Source of the DNA: Choristoneura fumiferana
Taxonomy: Eukaryota; Arthropoda; Insecta; Lepidoptera; Tortricidae
NCBI RefSeq assembly: GCF_025370935.1
Contig: NC_133472.1
Coordinates: 32,295,310-32,359,309, forward strand
Length of the DNA stretch: 64,000 bases
Direction: 5' to 3'
Position numbers and translations under genes: made by a program. The first letter of the stretch is position 1. The number at the start of each line of letters is the position of its first letter. The notes under the pieces are model-generated. The model ran no database searches. It was not told the DNA's origin and was given only the letters and a program-made list of their open reading frames with translations. Shown one piece after another: positions 48,690 to 59,388 of the stretch.

Positions 48690-48930
48690 TGCTCTTGGCA
48701 GCGCCGCCCTCTACCTCCCCCTCCCTCAGCATGCGCCGCAACGTGCGTGTGCATGTGGACCATGTGGTCCTGCAGCAAGAGCGCGCGCACGCGCACGCGG
48801 CACGGCGCAGCAGCATCAGTACGGGCACTGACTCATTTACCGACCTTGGGCTTCATGGCAAGAAAATGTGTACGCGCAATGACTCATTTACCGACCACGG
48901 GTTTCATGACAAGCACATTAAGGTCGAGGG
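48690..48930. promoter_or_regulatory. GC-rich patch with paired TGACTCA sites
   Basis: After a GC-rich, CpG-rich stretch (48700-48825), the word ATGACTCATTTACCGACC (first copy CTGACTCATTTACCGACC) occurs twice, about 53 bp apart (around 48828 and 48881). Each is followed by GGGCTTCATGGCAAG or its variant. TGACTCA is the AP-1/CNC-type core. On the minus strand a possible small exon lies near 48716-48770 (acceptor CTTGCTGCAG). Function is inferred only. Confidence 0.3.
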
Positions 48931-49613
48931 TTTTATTTGGGGGGTTGCAACCAAGGTAGCCTGCATGTTATGACACTGTTTACGAGCAAGTGTGATGAAA
49001 AAAAAGGATCGTTAATGCTTATTGCTTCTTTATAAGTTAGATAAGTTCCGTTTATTTTAAGGTTGGTTTTTTTATTTGAACCAAAGCTGCATCTGCTAAG
49101 AAAGCACGGACGCATCGACATCTATGTACCTTACGGCACTAGACTGGCTGTTTGGAACAAAACGCGCGGCGCATCAATTATCAATATTACTTTGACACAA
49201 CCTTTGTCACGCACGTCAACAGACTATAGTGAACTGTTCACAAAACCGCGCTGTGAACTGTTTTTGTGCGCCATTTTGATGTAAGAAACATGCAGTCTAG
49301 TACATAGATGTCAAAGCAAATTGGTTTATTTGGCAGGTATTCAGATCAATCATTAGTTTTACTGATATGCCGTTGACGATTATGCCACCTACATAACACA
49401 GCTTAGAATAAGTAGTAAAGTATCTATTTCCCAATATTTTAAACCGTAACTTTTAGCTCAAATTCCACTACATATAGTAAAACAGGTTTCGATTGATTAA
49501 AATTCACAAAATGGTGGAACTTATGTTTTGATTATTTATTGCACAATAGAAAATAGTCGTGCTGTGGTTAATGCAAGATGACTTGGGGTCTGAGGTCAGT
49601 TCTTACTATTCTT
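48931..49613. other. Intergenic, no supported gene
   Basis: Nothing recognised. Confidence 0.4.
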
Positions 49614-49825
49614 AGCCTCCGTACTAAAATTATAAGTGCGAAAGAAACTCTGTTTAATGTCTATCTGTTACTTCCTCGCGCTTAAACCGCCAAACCGATT
49701 TAGACGAAATTCGGTATGGATACAGTTTGAGACCCTGAGAATAGTTTTTATCCCGGAGAATTGTATAGTTCCCGCGGGTTAACGAATAAACAAATTCTTG
49801 TCAGACGAAGTCGCTGCATAAGCTA
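49614..49825 (-). repeat. SINE-like family minus copy
   Basis: CGTACTAAAATTATAAGTGCG start, GTTCCCGCGGGTTAACG, then GACGAAGTCGCTGCATAAGC at the end. Confidence 0.6.
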
Positions 49826-50149
49826 TAGATAAACATTTATGTGTAGTAAAGTAGCTTGGTATACAATTATCTGATCGGGATGCTAAGGAAGTAAGTACTC
49901 GTAGGTAACTAATTATATTAGTAAAAGCGCCGTGTCGGGCCCACGGGCGGGCGCGAGCGCGAGCGCGAGGCGGCGACCGGGTTAAAGATGGGTTTACTTT
50001 ATTACGCAACCGGAAGGATTAATAAAACTCAGTAAGTACCTATAAGGCGTTATCCCCCAACACCAGTCTAATCGGGGATAAAAGCCACTTTATGGTATGT
50101 CTGCCAGAACAATGTACCTAAACTCGTTATAATATTCGCTTTATTTATA

Positions 50150-50270
50150 ACTAGCTTTTGCCCGCGCCTTCGTCTGCGTAGATTTTTAAATTCACTAATT
50201 TATAATGAGGTTAAATATCCCGCATTGCCCGTTTCCCATCCCTTCAAACTACGGCTATATAATAACTGAA
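50150..50270 (+). repeat. SINE-like family 5' part
   Basis: AACTAGCTTTTGCCCGCGCC then TTCGTCTGCGTAGATTTTTAA. Confidence 0.6.
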
Positions 50271-50333
50271 AAATCTGATAAGCAAGCTACACATCTTTAA
50301 TGCTCAAGGAGTAAGATTTTAAATCCTCCCTTA

Positions 50334-50591
50334 CTATTTTCCTACATCGAGCGATCTCAAAAATTGCGTTCGATGTCTTTGGGATCGCAACCCAGACTCG
50401 AGCGGGCTTGCCGTTTCAGCCAAAAGCAAAGCGGCCTGCCTGGCTAGAGCGCCACTGAGTCTCTCGCCGCAGTCTTCTTCAGACTCCTGAGACCGTGCCC
50501 TTTGTAGCCTCAATGCGTTGCGAGACTTTTGCGAAAGATTCGTTTTTTTTCCGGAAGGCATGGTTGTTCTTGTTTTTTTACCCGATTGCAA
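50334..50591 (-). pseudogene. Arg/Ala/Glu-rich ORF, possibly a transposon (Helitron-like) N-terminal remnant
   Basis: The 85-codon minus ORF encodes a basic start (MPSGKKTNLSQKSRNALRLQ) and then heptad-like charged repeats with RQAALLLAE and LRSQRHRTQF. Such RxxQ/ExxxERL-ARQAxL patterns are typical of the N-terminal segment found in Helitron/PIF1-helicase-type proteins of Lepidoptera. No helicase or Rep motifs follow, so it would be a fragment. Composition is clearly higher in GC than the flanks. Assignment rests on composition and pattern. Confidence 0.35.
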
Positions 50592-50739
50592 ATTAGGCCA
50601 GTGTGTAGTAGTTTTTGCTGTTGTAGGTACGGTAAAAAAAAACTAGAAAACGAAATATGAGAGGTAATGGTGGATGAACGATAACAGCGCGAAGGAAGGA
50701 AGCAATGGTGGTAACGCGTATAAAATGCGACTCTTAAAT

Positions 50740-51168
50740 AGTGTTGTTGCGATAAAGATATTCTATCGATCGATAGTACCTATCGTGAAAATCATGCATA
50801 CTATCGATAGTCCTATCGAAATTATCGACCCTTGACGATACTATCGATAGTGAAAATAAGGCGATACTATTCAACTTGGTCAATACTATCGATAGTATCA
50901 CGTCAAATAAAAGTCGATACTATTGCTAGAGATCAATAGTATCGATACTATCGATAGTTTTGCTAATGTTCAACTAGTAGTATCTATCTACTAATCTTTA
51001 GCAATAGTATTACTTATTTTCCATCAATCGATAGCATCGATAGTATCGACTTTTTTGACGCGATACTATCGATAGTATTGATTAAGTTCAATAGTATTAC
51101 CTAATTTTCATTATCGATACTATCGATAGTATTGATCAACTTCAAATTATCGCTATCGCAACAACACT
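50740..51168. mobile_element. 429-bp TIR element packed with TATCGATA palindromes
   Basis: Perfect 15-bp terminal inverted repeats AGTGTTGTTGCGATA (50740-50754 and reversed 51154-51168). Between them, exact TATCGATA occurs eight times (50802, 50842, 50887, 50940, 50949, 51067, 51112, 51121), plus further ATCGAT cores at about 50764, 51027 and 51035. Mostly they sit in ACTATCGATAGT. TATCGATA is the DRE site bound by DREF in flies. No ORF. Confidence 0.8.
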
Positions 51169-52117
51169 GGTCCCAAATCGTTTGGCATTTACTCCGCAAA
51201 CGACAGTGAAAAATGTATTTTTTTAAAAGTACTGCCCACCCTCGTGGCCATTATATAAAGAATTATACGCGTGGTTAATATGCGTATTGATTTTACCACT
51301 ACGTACGTAACTGTGTGAACTCATTTTTAGTTTACTTGTTACTTTATGTTTACTCAGTTTCCCAAAAGATTGCACTACTGTGCAATGTGTGGCAATTAAT
51401 TTATTGTCGTTTAATTTTGTTGTATTGATAAATCGTTTATTAAATTAATTTTGTTGATATCCGTACCCCCTCTTCTAAACTTAAGTGTTAATTTGGCAAG
51501 ATCCTTCCTCAGTGGCTTATCCATGTCATGTCAGACACAACGTATTAATTTCAGCGACCTCTGTTAATTTAGCAGGGTACTCGATAGTCGTAGCACGCTT
51601 GAAAAAAAGACTGTACCTCCTTCCTAAGAAGCGTCATAAGATTCAGATGCAAACTAAACAATCGACTGTAGTGGCTAGCCCCCTTTTAGGGGTTGAATTT
51701 TTTTGCGTCAAAATCCGGTCAGTCATTCTCACGTGATGTGCAGTCAAATAAACGACAAACAGATAAACAGACAAACAGAAGAAAAAATTTAAAAACTGTT
51801 GGAACGTGTTCTGTTATCGATTCTAGTATCCCCAGCCAACTTTTTTTCGGATATCTTCCATGTACGTACAGACTTTCGACCCTCTTCAGCTTTATACGAG
51901 TATGTTTATAAGTAGATAAACAATTTTATATAACAGAATTAAAAGTAACGACCACCATTATTTGGTTGCCAAAAAAATGTTTAAACACTTGTATCAGATT
52001 TTCGTAACACTATCATTAGCATTCGAATCTCAATTATAACCTCTACTCGGTTTAAAGGTTTAGCATTAGCATATGTAGCGATGTGCCAATCGCAGTTTAA
52101 CGTATCTACGCAAATCT
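51169..52117. other. Intergenic, no supported gene
   Basis: Repeat scraps near 51670-51790 (TTAGGGGTTGAATTTTT; CAAACAGATAAACAGACAAAC). No gene. Confidence 0.4.
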
Positions 52118-52460
52118 AATGTTTTTAGGGTTCTGTAACTCAGTTAGCAAAATCGGAACCCTTAAAGGGCCACTTTATTTTCCGTCTGTCTTTCCAACTG
52201 TCAAAACCCTTATCCTCAGAAACAAGGTGCACTTCTTGGAGCAGTGTAAAAATCAAACTTCTAAGTCAACACTAATCTAAGATACCACAGTTATTAAGTA
52301 AAAAAGGTGTTTTCATACAAATTATTGGGAAATTGAAAACAATAGGGCACTGCCAGTTATCCTAAAACTTGTGGTATGAAGGTAACTCTTATAGTACCTA
52401 CCTACTTAACCAATAAGAAAAGTCTGAATACCGTAATTTTTGATGTCGTTGGTAGGGTCA
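52118..52460 (+). repeat. Diverged GGTTCCG-subtype repeat
   Basis: TTTTTAGGGTTCTGTAACTCA, CGGAACCCTTAAAGGGCC, TTTTCCGTCTGTCTTTCC; later CCTAAAACTTGTGGTATGAAG as in 42570. Confidence 0.5.
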
Positions 52461-54460
52461 CAAAATCTACGTTACCAAGATGTCAAAATATCAATACACC
52501 TTTATATCACTAACCATAAGTCGGCCTGTGTATACATATTATGTACTGTACATAGGTATATTTTAAAGCTAATTGATCTTTATGCCCTCAGATGTCTCTA
52601 TACTTTACATCTACCACCACCATTATATGGAAAAAAAATTCAATCACCATTAAAATCCTGAAAAGCATTTACAGGGGTCTTCCGACAAACTGACCAAACT
52701 GACCTAATTGGTTTCTCTTTAGCTGCTCTTGTATGTAGACAAAATATTTCCTTCCGAGTAAAGTATTAGTAAAATAGAATTTATAGCCAAAATAAACGTT
52801 TCTCGTGAAATTACGAAAATGTTGCACTTATATATATATATCAAACACAACGCCTCAAAAGTTGAGTCGTTAATTTGATTTCATCAACATCAGTAAAATT
52901 TGACGCGTTGATGCCGTTGACAGCCTAATGAATATTCTGTATCAACGGGCAAGAAATTTATAATGATACACTCTTGATACACTAAATTAAATAATTGTTT
53001 TATTGCATAGTACCTACTCATTGTTCCTTTGTTACCTTAAGTGGAGCTTTTGGAGCCAGACTCAGTGCTCTTAAAATTGGGAAGGAACAATATACGACCA
53101 AATGAAATGACTAGTAGATAGATAAGTTATACACACCTACATACATTAAGTACATAAGTCTGACCTATCTGTTATTGTGTGTTTAATATACTTAACAGCT
53201 TTCAAGCGTATGAATAAAAGTGCCTTCTGTTTTGACGATGAATGTAGATAAAAACTGTACGTAATTAGACCTTAAAATACTGATGTGACCCTATTATGAA
53301 ACTCGGCTACGCCTCGTTTCATAAAACCCAACTCGTCTTTTAAGGACACCTATAACGATACAGTTGTAAAAATAACTATAACAGTGGCAGGCAAGTAACG
53401 CATGCACACGCATGTTCTACAGGGTAGAGCATAATTATTATTATGTCACCGCTTGTAATGCAAGACTCTCCTTTACCTACATGACTCTTCTTTCGGTGAG
53501 TGGAATCCGGTCAATCAGTGATCTATAATTTGGCTCTATCTAGTGATTTCTGAGTTAACAGAAATAAAACCAAAATTGCAGTGGAATAAGTTTAATGATA
53601 ACCTAAATAAGATAGGTACGTCACTTTTGCGCTAGTCGTGAACAAATATCATGAATGCGCTTTAACTCTTTAGAGTAACAATGAAAAATGTATGCCAGTC
53701 TCCACCTTGACTCCACGCGAAAAGAAAATTGACACCCTCAAGTAAATTCACGGTACAATCAAGGTCATAAACATCTTAAAGGTAGTGTCTTATCTATCAC
53801 TGCATACTTTCTACTACCTATTTTATTTATACAAAATTTCCAACACGAGGTGACAATAGTAAAACAAACAACCATATATTTTAGCAAGAGAGCTAGGTAG
53901 ATAAAATATAAGAGAATAGGTATATTATTTATAACAGACAAATATGTAGTTTAAAATTATTGTGTTGCCAACAAGGTTTAGTCTTCTTGCTGATCCTGGT
54001 GTCAATTAAATATCGATTCAACTTGAACCAAGCAGATGAGAAGGTAAGTTAATACAAACAACAATAAAACTAGGAAAACAACTTCAGTTTAACTTTGACT
54101 AATATTTTGGTAGCAGCACCAGCTGCCCTCTATATTAAATGAGGCGAACTAATGTATACTATCATAAGGAAGCTTTAACTGACGGCGCTTTTTTCCTTTC
54201 TACCTCAATACACCTACTTTATTCGAATAACAAATCACAGATGGCTCTCGCGGAGAGGCGAGGACTACGTATACAGCGCAAAAATATAGCAACCATTAGG
54301 CGCACGCGAATTATACGGTTACAGGTAAACATAAGGTAAACCAAGCATTGCGTACCTATCATAGATTGAAAGGTGTTGAATAAATAACTGAAAAGCTAAA
54401 ATTTCTTTCTTCAGAATCATGAAGTAGACTCGATTACCTAGAAGAAGCAGGTTGTGTTTA
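52461..54460. other. Intergenic, no supported gene
   Basis: AT-rich; (TATA)n near 52831. ORFs here lack recognisable domains. Confidence 0.4.
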
Positions 54461-54496
54461 TTCTGTTTTCACTGTATGGGTACAGTGAAAACAGAA
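54461..54496. other. Perfect 16-bp hairpin, 4-nt loop
   Basis: TTCTGTTTTCACTGTA, loop TGGG, then TACAGTGAAAACAGAA. The stem is uninterrupted. No T-run follows; role unknown. Confidence 0.8.
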
Positions 54497-54872
54497 CATA
54501 CGAATATTTTGATATAATTAAGGTAACATATATTATTACGCATTAAACTAATGTAAAATAAACAAAGACAATTGCGGTGTCTGAAATTTTCAGATATTTA
54601 TTTTAGGTACGCCTTGTAGAGACAAAATTAAATATCAAATAGGTACTGTGTCCAGAATACCTTTTCTATTAACAACACAAATACTTTTGATTTACGTTAA
54701 AAAAATATTAGCACAATAGCACACTAAAAATTTAATTCCTGTGGTGTGACAAAAGATCTTAAATAAGTACTCGTAATAACTAGATTTATAAAAATACAGA
54801 CTTAAAAGTAGGCCAATATTAGTAAATGTGTGATTAACTAACATCATTACTACATAATATATGGCTGTGTGG

Positions 54873-54886
54873 CTGTGTGTGTGTGT

Positions 54887-54951
<65 letters not shown>

Positions 54952-54955
54952 TGTG
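54873..54955. repeat. (TG)n/(CA)n microsatellite, about 80 bp
   Basis: Nearly pure TG on the plus strand with one A interruption. It begins about 200 bp downstream of the gene B stop. No strong AATAAA lies between the stop and this repeat; weak candidates on the minus strand are AATAAT at 55096-55101 and ATTAAA at 54731-54736. The repeat may therefore be inside the gene B 3' UTR. Confidence 0.9.
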
Positions 54956-55153
54956 ACTTACTAAACTAGACAAAGGCTTCAATCGCGGCTTCGGTGACTT
55001 TCGACTGCACATCTATACACTGCCAAACTATCACTCAATCAACAACACTTGTTGGTCATACGGGCACATTTACTAATACAATTCAAAACCAATAAATTAT
55101 TCACAATGCTCTTATGCACGTACATAGATTATTGGTGGGGTATGTAAATGGGA

Positions 55154-55858
55154 TCAGTCAAATCTTCTTTTAAAACTGACATATTTTGCAATTTCCTTGC
55201 TTCTTAGACCCGTGACTGTGCGGTTGTTGTCTACTATGAATAAAGGAAAAGCCTTCTCCTTCTTGGTGCGATCAAGCAGTCCGTCATGTTTGTTCACGAA
55301 ATATATTGAAGGTATGTTCGGTGCCTTTGTCGCGCGCGAGTCGTCGTCCGTGAAGACCACGTATATAACTACTGGTTCAGCCTTTTCTCCATATAACCGT
55401 ATTTGTGGTGGCGCCGTAGCGATGAGAATCTTATAATTTTCATAAGGCTGCGCTATAATTGGTAAACTAATGAAATTCTTTAACCCTTCGGAAAAAATAG
55501 CATCTTGAGATTTATCTTGTGTAGGTGATTTTGGTGCGTATATCAATTTTCCTTTTTGATTGGTCCCGATACTCAGTTTCGCTGCGTTAAATATACTAGG
55601 TAGCGTTTCTATTCTCTCCGTGGTAGTTTCCTTGGCTAATTGAGCAGGCACCTTTGGATCCGGTTCTTCTTTGGGAACAGGATTAAATTGAACTTTGTTT
55701 GCAGGCAAATTCCAACTCATTGCTTTTACCTCCCCCATCACAAGAGCTAAAATTATAATCTGAGAAAAAACGGTTATAAAAAGTTAGTTTTCTTTTACTG
55801 CCAACTTTTATTAATATTTTAGGTCAAAAGTACTCACGGTCTGCATGTGGGCCGACAT
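55154..55858 (-). CDS. Diverged Tweedle-like (DUF243) secreted protein, gene B, two coding exons
   Basis: Exon 1 is 55838-55858 (ATG TCG GCC CAC ATG CAG ACC, then GTGAGT); exon 2 is 55759-55154, preceded by TTTTTTCTCAG. The intron is 78 bp, phase 0, so the product is 208 residues. Residues 1-20 form a signal peptide ending GEVKA (Met5 is an alternative start). The Tweedle core is recognisable but worn: ENYKILIATAPP (about 114-125), PVVIYVVFTDDD (about 136-147) and PSIYFVNKHD (about 157-166) line up with blocks II-IV of gene A. The first block is not obvious, the Lys-rich signatures are largely lost, and there are no Gly-rich arms. The polar N-terminal half and basic C-terminus (about 170-208) have no counterpart in gene A. 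The intact frame and clean splice sites argue against a pseudogene. DUF243 assignment is by block order and comparison with gene A; function beyond secretion is inferred. Confidence 0.8.
55760..55837 (-). other. Intron 1 of gene B
   Basis: GT-AG intron of 78 bp, phase 0, donor GTGAGT, acceptor TTTTTTCTCAG. It lies near the start of the signal peptide, as in gene A, which supports common descent. Confidence 0.8.
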
Positions 55859-55874
55859 TAATGATAACTACCAC

Positions 55875-55907
55875 TGTCTAAGCCCGAATGCACACTGACA
55901 TCTATAA
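55875..55907 (-). promoter_or_regulatory. Candidate core promoter of gene B
   Basis: TTATAGA (55901-55907, minus) lies about 32 bp upstream of a CAGT-type initiator (GACAGTG around 55875). This would give a very short 5' UTR of about 17 nt before the first ATG. A TCAGT at 55894-55898 is too close to the TATA-like box to be its start site. Motif-level evidence only. Confidence 0.35.
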
Positions 55908-55909
55908 GT

Positions 55910-57093
55910 GTTTCCTAACAATGACCGCACACGTTCATAATCAAAGGATGTTTACAATTCACACGCATCACGTACCGTACACAAAAGACTTTCTTTACTC
56001 AATGAAGTCATAACTTTAGCCTATGTTCCGGTTTTTAAATAAATAAAACAAGAGGTGAATGTAAAGATAACAAAAATAATGAAGATTGACCTGGAATTAA
56101 AGAATTCCTAAAACAACACATTCCTAAAGGTAGTATTTTGGTAAGAAAGTTTTATAGCCTGCCTAGTTAGGCATACGTATAGTTATACGATACTGGTACG
56201 ACGTGGTGCCAATAATACATACGTATTACTTATCTGTTGGATTTTTAATTTCCTCTAAGTTATCAATGTTATATGTAGGTATTAATAGACTTTGCATAAA
56301 TCTAATGCACTGCAGTCTACATTTCGATTGTCAAATTTATGTAAGCTTGCTTGCTTAGAAAACTTCAGCGTGAATAATTCGCTACGTTCTGATATTGTTT
56401 TCTAAATTTTAAGCAAGCATACCTATACTTGTATTTTATAATAAATGTCTCTGAACATTTCGAGTTCTTTGAAAATTTTTTGCACTATCATATGTAGATA
56501 GTCTTATACCTATGTATGCCATACAATGGAAACTGATTGGAAGTCCGGAAGGAGCTAGCTATCCGTAACATCTTCTGAGCTAACCCTAGCCGAAGTATGG
56601 TAAATCTGTGCCGCAATTATAAGCTTATTAGGATATGCAAAACATAAGATAATCAAATGAGTCAAGAGCTTTAAAAGGTTTAGCTTAGATAGGTAATCAA
56701 TGAAAAACAAACAAAGAAACCTCACAAAAATACACAAAACATAGTCAAAATGAATAATGACGAGACTTGCCAATCTGTCAAGAAAGCAATTAACAAATTA
56801 TGGTCATATAATATAATATAATATAATGCAATAAGATCCAAATGCTCATTAATTTTTATTTGGCACAGACTAAATTTTTTCACCGAGCGTTAAAGCGCGC
56901 ATCCGTTTAGATGTAGGTACAATATCTTATATCTAATTATAATTTTCACCTCAGCAGCTCAAACAGGCGGGTTTTGCTATGAAAAATCAGTGAGTTAAAT
57001 CGCATTTAGGGTGTAATATTTAAGGTGTTTTGGAAGATATACATAGAAAGACAGGCCGAAAGGAGATTGATCGGTTTACCTACTCGACCCTAA
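55910..57093. other. Upstream flank of gene B, no supported gene
   Basis: (ATAAT)n-like run at 56806-56828. GCTTGCTTGCTTAGAAAAC (56345) has a partial inverse at 56396-56420 (GTTTTCTAAATTTTAAGCAAGC), giving a small hairpin element. No gene. Confidence 0.45.
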
Positions 57094-57267
57094 GCGAAGC
57101 TGGCTGCCAGCAGCCAAGTAGCTGAAACGCTCGGAAATGTCAAATGGGGGTCCATTTTCATCGATAATAGGATCAAGGGCCAGATACAGAAGGCGGCACT
57201 TCTGGACACGGCACGCATCGTCCGGAGGTTCCTCACTCTGCGGCCCTGGCCAGGCAAACTAGGTTAG
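57094..57267 (+). pseudogene. LINE-type retroelement protein C-terminal remnant
   Basis: Plus-frame codons after a stop at 57091-57093 read on to TAG (57265-57267) and include GNVKWGSIFIDNR and QKAALLDTARIVRRFLTLRP. The ALLDTARIVRRFL ending is typical of lepidopteran retroelement proteins. About 57 residues remain; the upstream part is missing or frame-shifted. Followed by A/T-rich sequence and (AAT)n, as expected for a 3' UTR and tail. Confidence 0.45.
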
Positions 57268-57647
57268 GTTTTTATAATATTCTTATTTTGTATGTACTTT
57301 CCTGTATTTTACTTTTTATAACTATTATAAAAACCTAAACCTAAGAATGAAAGAAAAATAAAGAACATAATAATAATAATTTATTCATCAGACAACATAA
57401 TAGTCGCCTGTTTTACGATATGTTTAAAATTAATTTTCAGCGGCGTGTTTGTTTACTCCATTACTTTCACATGGCGCTTGAAGCCTAACATTTGACCGCC
57501 CCAGACCTATACCGGCAACCCACCATTGCCGACAAAATTTTGCGCTGAAACTTTTCCACCCGACGACATTTCCTGATTGAGTCAACGATCATTTGAAACA
57601 TTTAGATATTGGAAAGGAATTATTTCTGTGCTCTTTTTAATTAATAT
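57268..57647. other. Retroelement 3' flank and unclassified sequence
   Basis: AGGTTTTTATAATATTC (57267) and its inverse ACTATTATAAAAACCTA (57319-57336) form a hairpin after the retroelement stop. Rest not recognised. Confidence 0.4.
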
Positions 57648-59388
57648 AATTCGTTTAAGTGAAGTGAAATAAATAACATGTTAGGCTGCGAGAATTTTAA
57701 AATAACATCTTTTTGCTTTAACCCAATTTAAGGCCCCATTTATTGGAGCATACTACCACAGAATCAAAAGCAGCTATCGAGTACATACCTGGCAAAGGAT
57801 GTTTTTAAAGCTAGTAGTATTTTCAATAATTACAATGACTATTGTAACTTATTACTAAAACAATAAGGTTGCATTTCCAAAACAATGCATGTGGTCACTA
57901 AATCGCCTCTACCTTATTAAGGGTTAAAGGCATACGTTAATAATGTACCTATTAGACGAGTTTTTTTTTTAATTTCGATGTGCAAAAAGGAGGCTCTTTG
58001 CGTGTTCTGTTTTCAAATGGAACGAAAGCATTTCCGACCATGTTTCAGAAAAAATATTTCCGTGTTTAAAAACGTGTTTTGCGCTGTGGAAACAAAAGAC
58101 GGCACGAGGAAACTGAGCTATCGGTAGAACCTTCAATATTGAATATACGGCTCAGCAAAGTAATTCCGCAGCTCCCTCCGGGAATATCAGAATTCCCATT
58201 TCAGTGACTACCCGGGCTTTCACCTCCGAGCAACTATTTAAACCTTGGTAGCCTAGAAGTTTAACCTACGGCTCCTCAAGCAAAAAGTTAAACGATTAAA
58301 TTACACTTGAAAATTTTTAAGCAACCTCAATAAACCAAGTAATTAATGATATTGTCTTACACGCAGACATTTATCGCATAAGTATACTAGTAAATTTTCA
58401 AAGAAAACAGGCAACCGGTTTACGAGATATGGTTGACAGTAATCAAGCCGTGTTGGTGATCGGCGGGACTTACATCATAGCGTTATCGATTCATCTTTAT
58501 TCATCGTCACGCGTGCTATCGCATCAGCAAACCATTGCGACATCTCACGGTTAATTGATACTTTCAAATTTCCGAGAAAAGATTTAAAGTCCTATCCGAC
58601 CGATACAAATAAAGCGGCAATTACACTGAGTCGTTCACCGCATGCTTCATGCGGCGACCGCAAAAGTGTAAAGAACACGGTAATCGGCCACATCAGACTA
58701 ATGTAGGTAAAGACGACGTTCGTTCGCCGAAGTAGTTTGATACTAATTCGGCGACCGCATTAGGTGAACGACTCAGTGTAATTGCCGCTTAAAATAAAAA
58801 ACAAGGTGTTATTGAAATACTTTAAAATGAAACAATAAACTTTAAATTAAATTAGACCCATTAGTACCTACCTATGAGCACATTACACAATTTAAAATAC
58901 ATAAAAGCTTGTCGCAATGTATACTGTACTGTAGATAACTAGATGTATTTCCCTAGTTATTAACTTATTACAAAAACATGATTATTGTAGGTGTTCTTGG
59001 TTATCTCTACACTTTATTGTGTAGGTACGTGGGAATTTCTACAAATGTATTCTTTGTTTGAAAACAGAACACGCGAAGAGCCTCTTTTTTGCACATAGAA
59101 ATTAAAAAAAAACTTCTCGTCTCATAGGTACATTATTAAGTGACCACATGCATTGATTTGGAAATGCAACCTTATTGTTTTAGTAATAAATTACCATATT
59201 CATTGTAATTATTGAAAATACTACTAGCTTTAAAAACATCCTTTGCCAGGTATGTATTCGATAGCTGCTTTTGATTTTGTGGTAGTATGCTCCAATAAAT
59301 GGGGCCTTATAAGGGTTAAAGCAAAAAGATTTATTTTGAAATTCTCGCAGCCTAACATGTTACTTATTTCACTACAGTAAAACGAATT
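57648..59388. repeat. 1.74-kb inverted-repeat structure
   Basis: Left arm 57648-58017 and right arm 59057-59388 are reverse complements at high identity over most of their length. Shared words are GGCCCCATTTATTGGAGCAT, CTAGTAGTATTTTCAATAAT and CTCTTTGCGTGTTCTGTTTT. The left arm has an extra stretch of about 40-50 bp near 57903-57945. The centre (58018-59056) is not repeated and contains a nested MITE at 58612-58790. Confidence 0.9.
58612..58790. mobile_element. 179-bp MITE nested in the 1.74-kb inverted repeat
   Basis: Perfect 28-bp terminal inverted repeats start AAGCGGCAATTACACTGAGT (58612-58639 and reversed 58763-58790). A second, subterminal inverted match involves GGCGACCGC. No clear target duplication. 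Confidence 0.9.

Noticed and set aside
54692..55012. 106-codon minus ORF with a long His-Thr repeat
   Set aside because: Translation of the (CA)n microsatellite.
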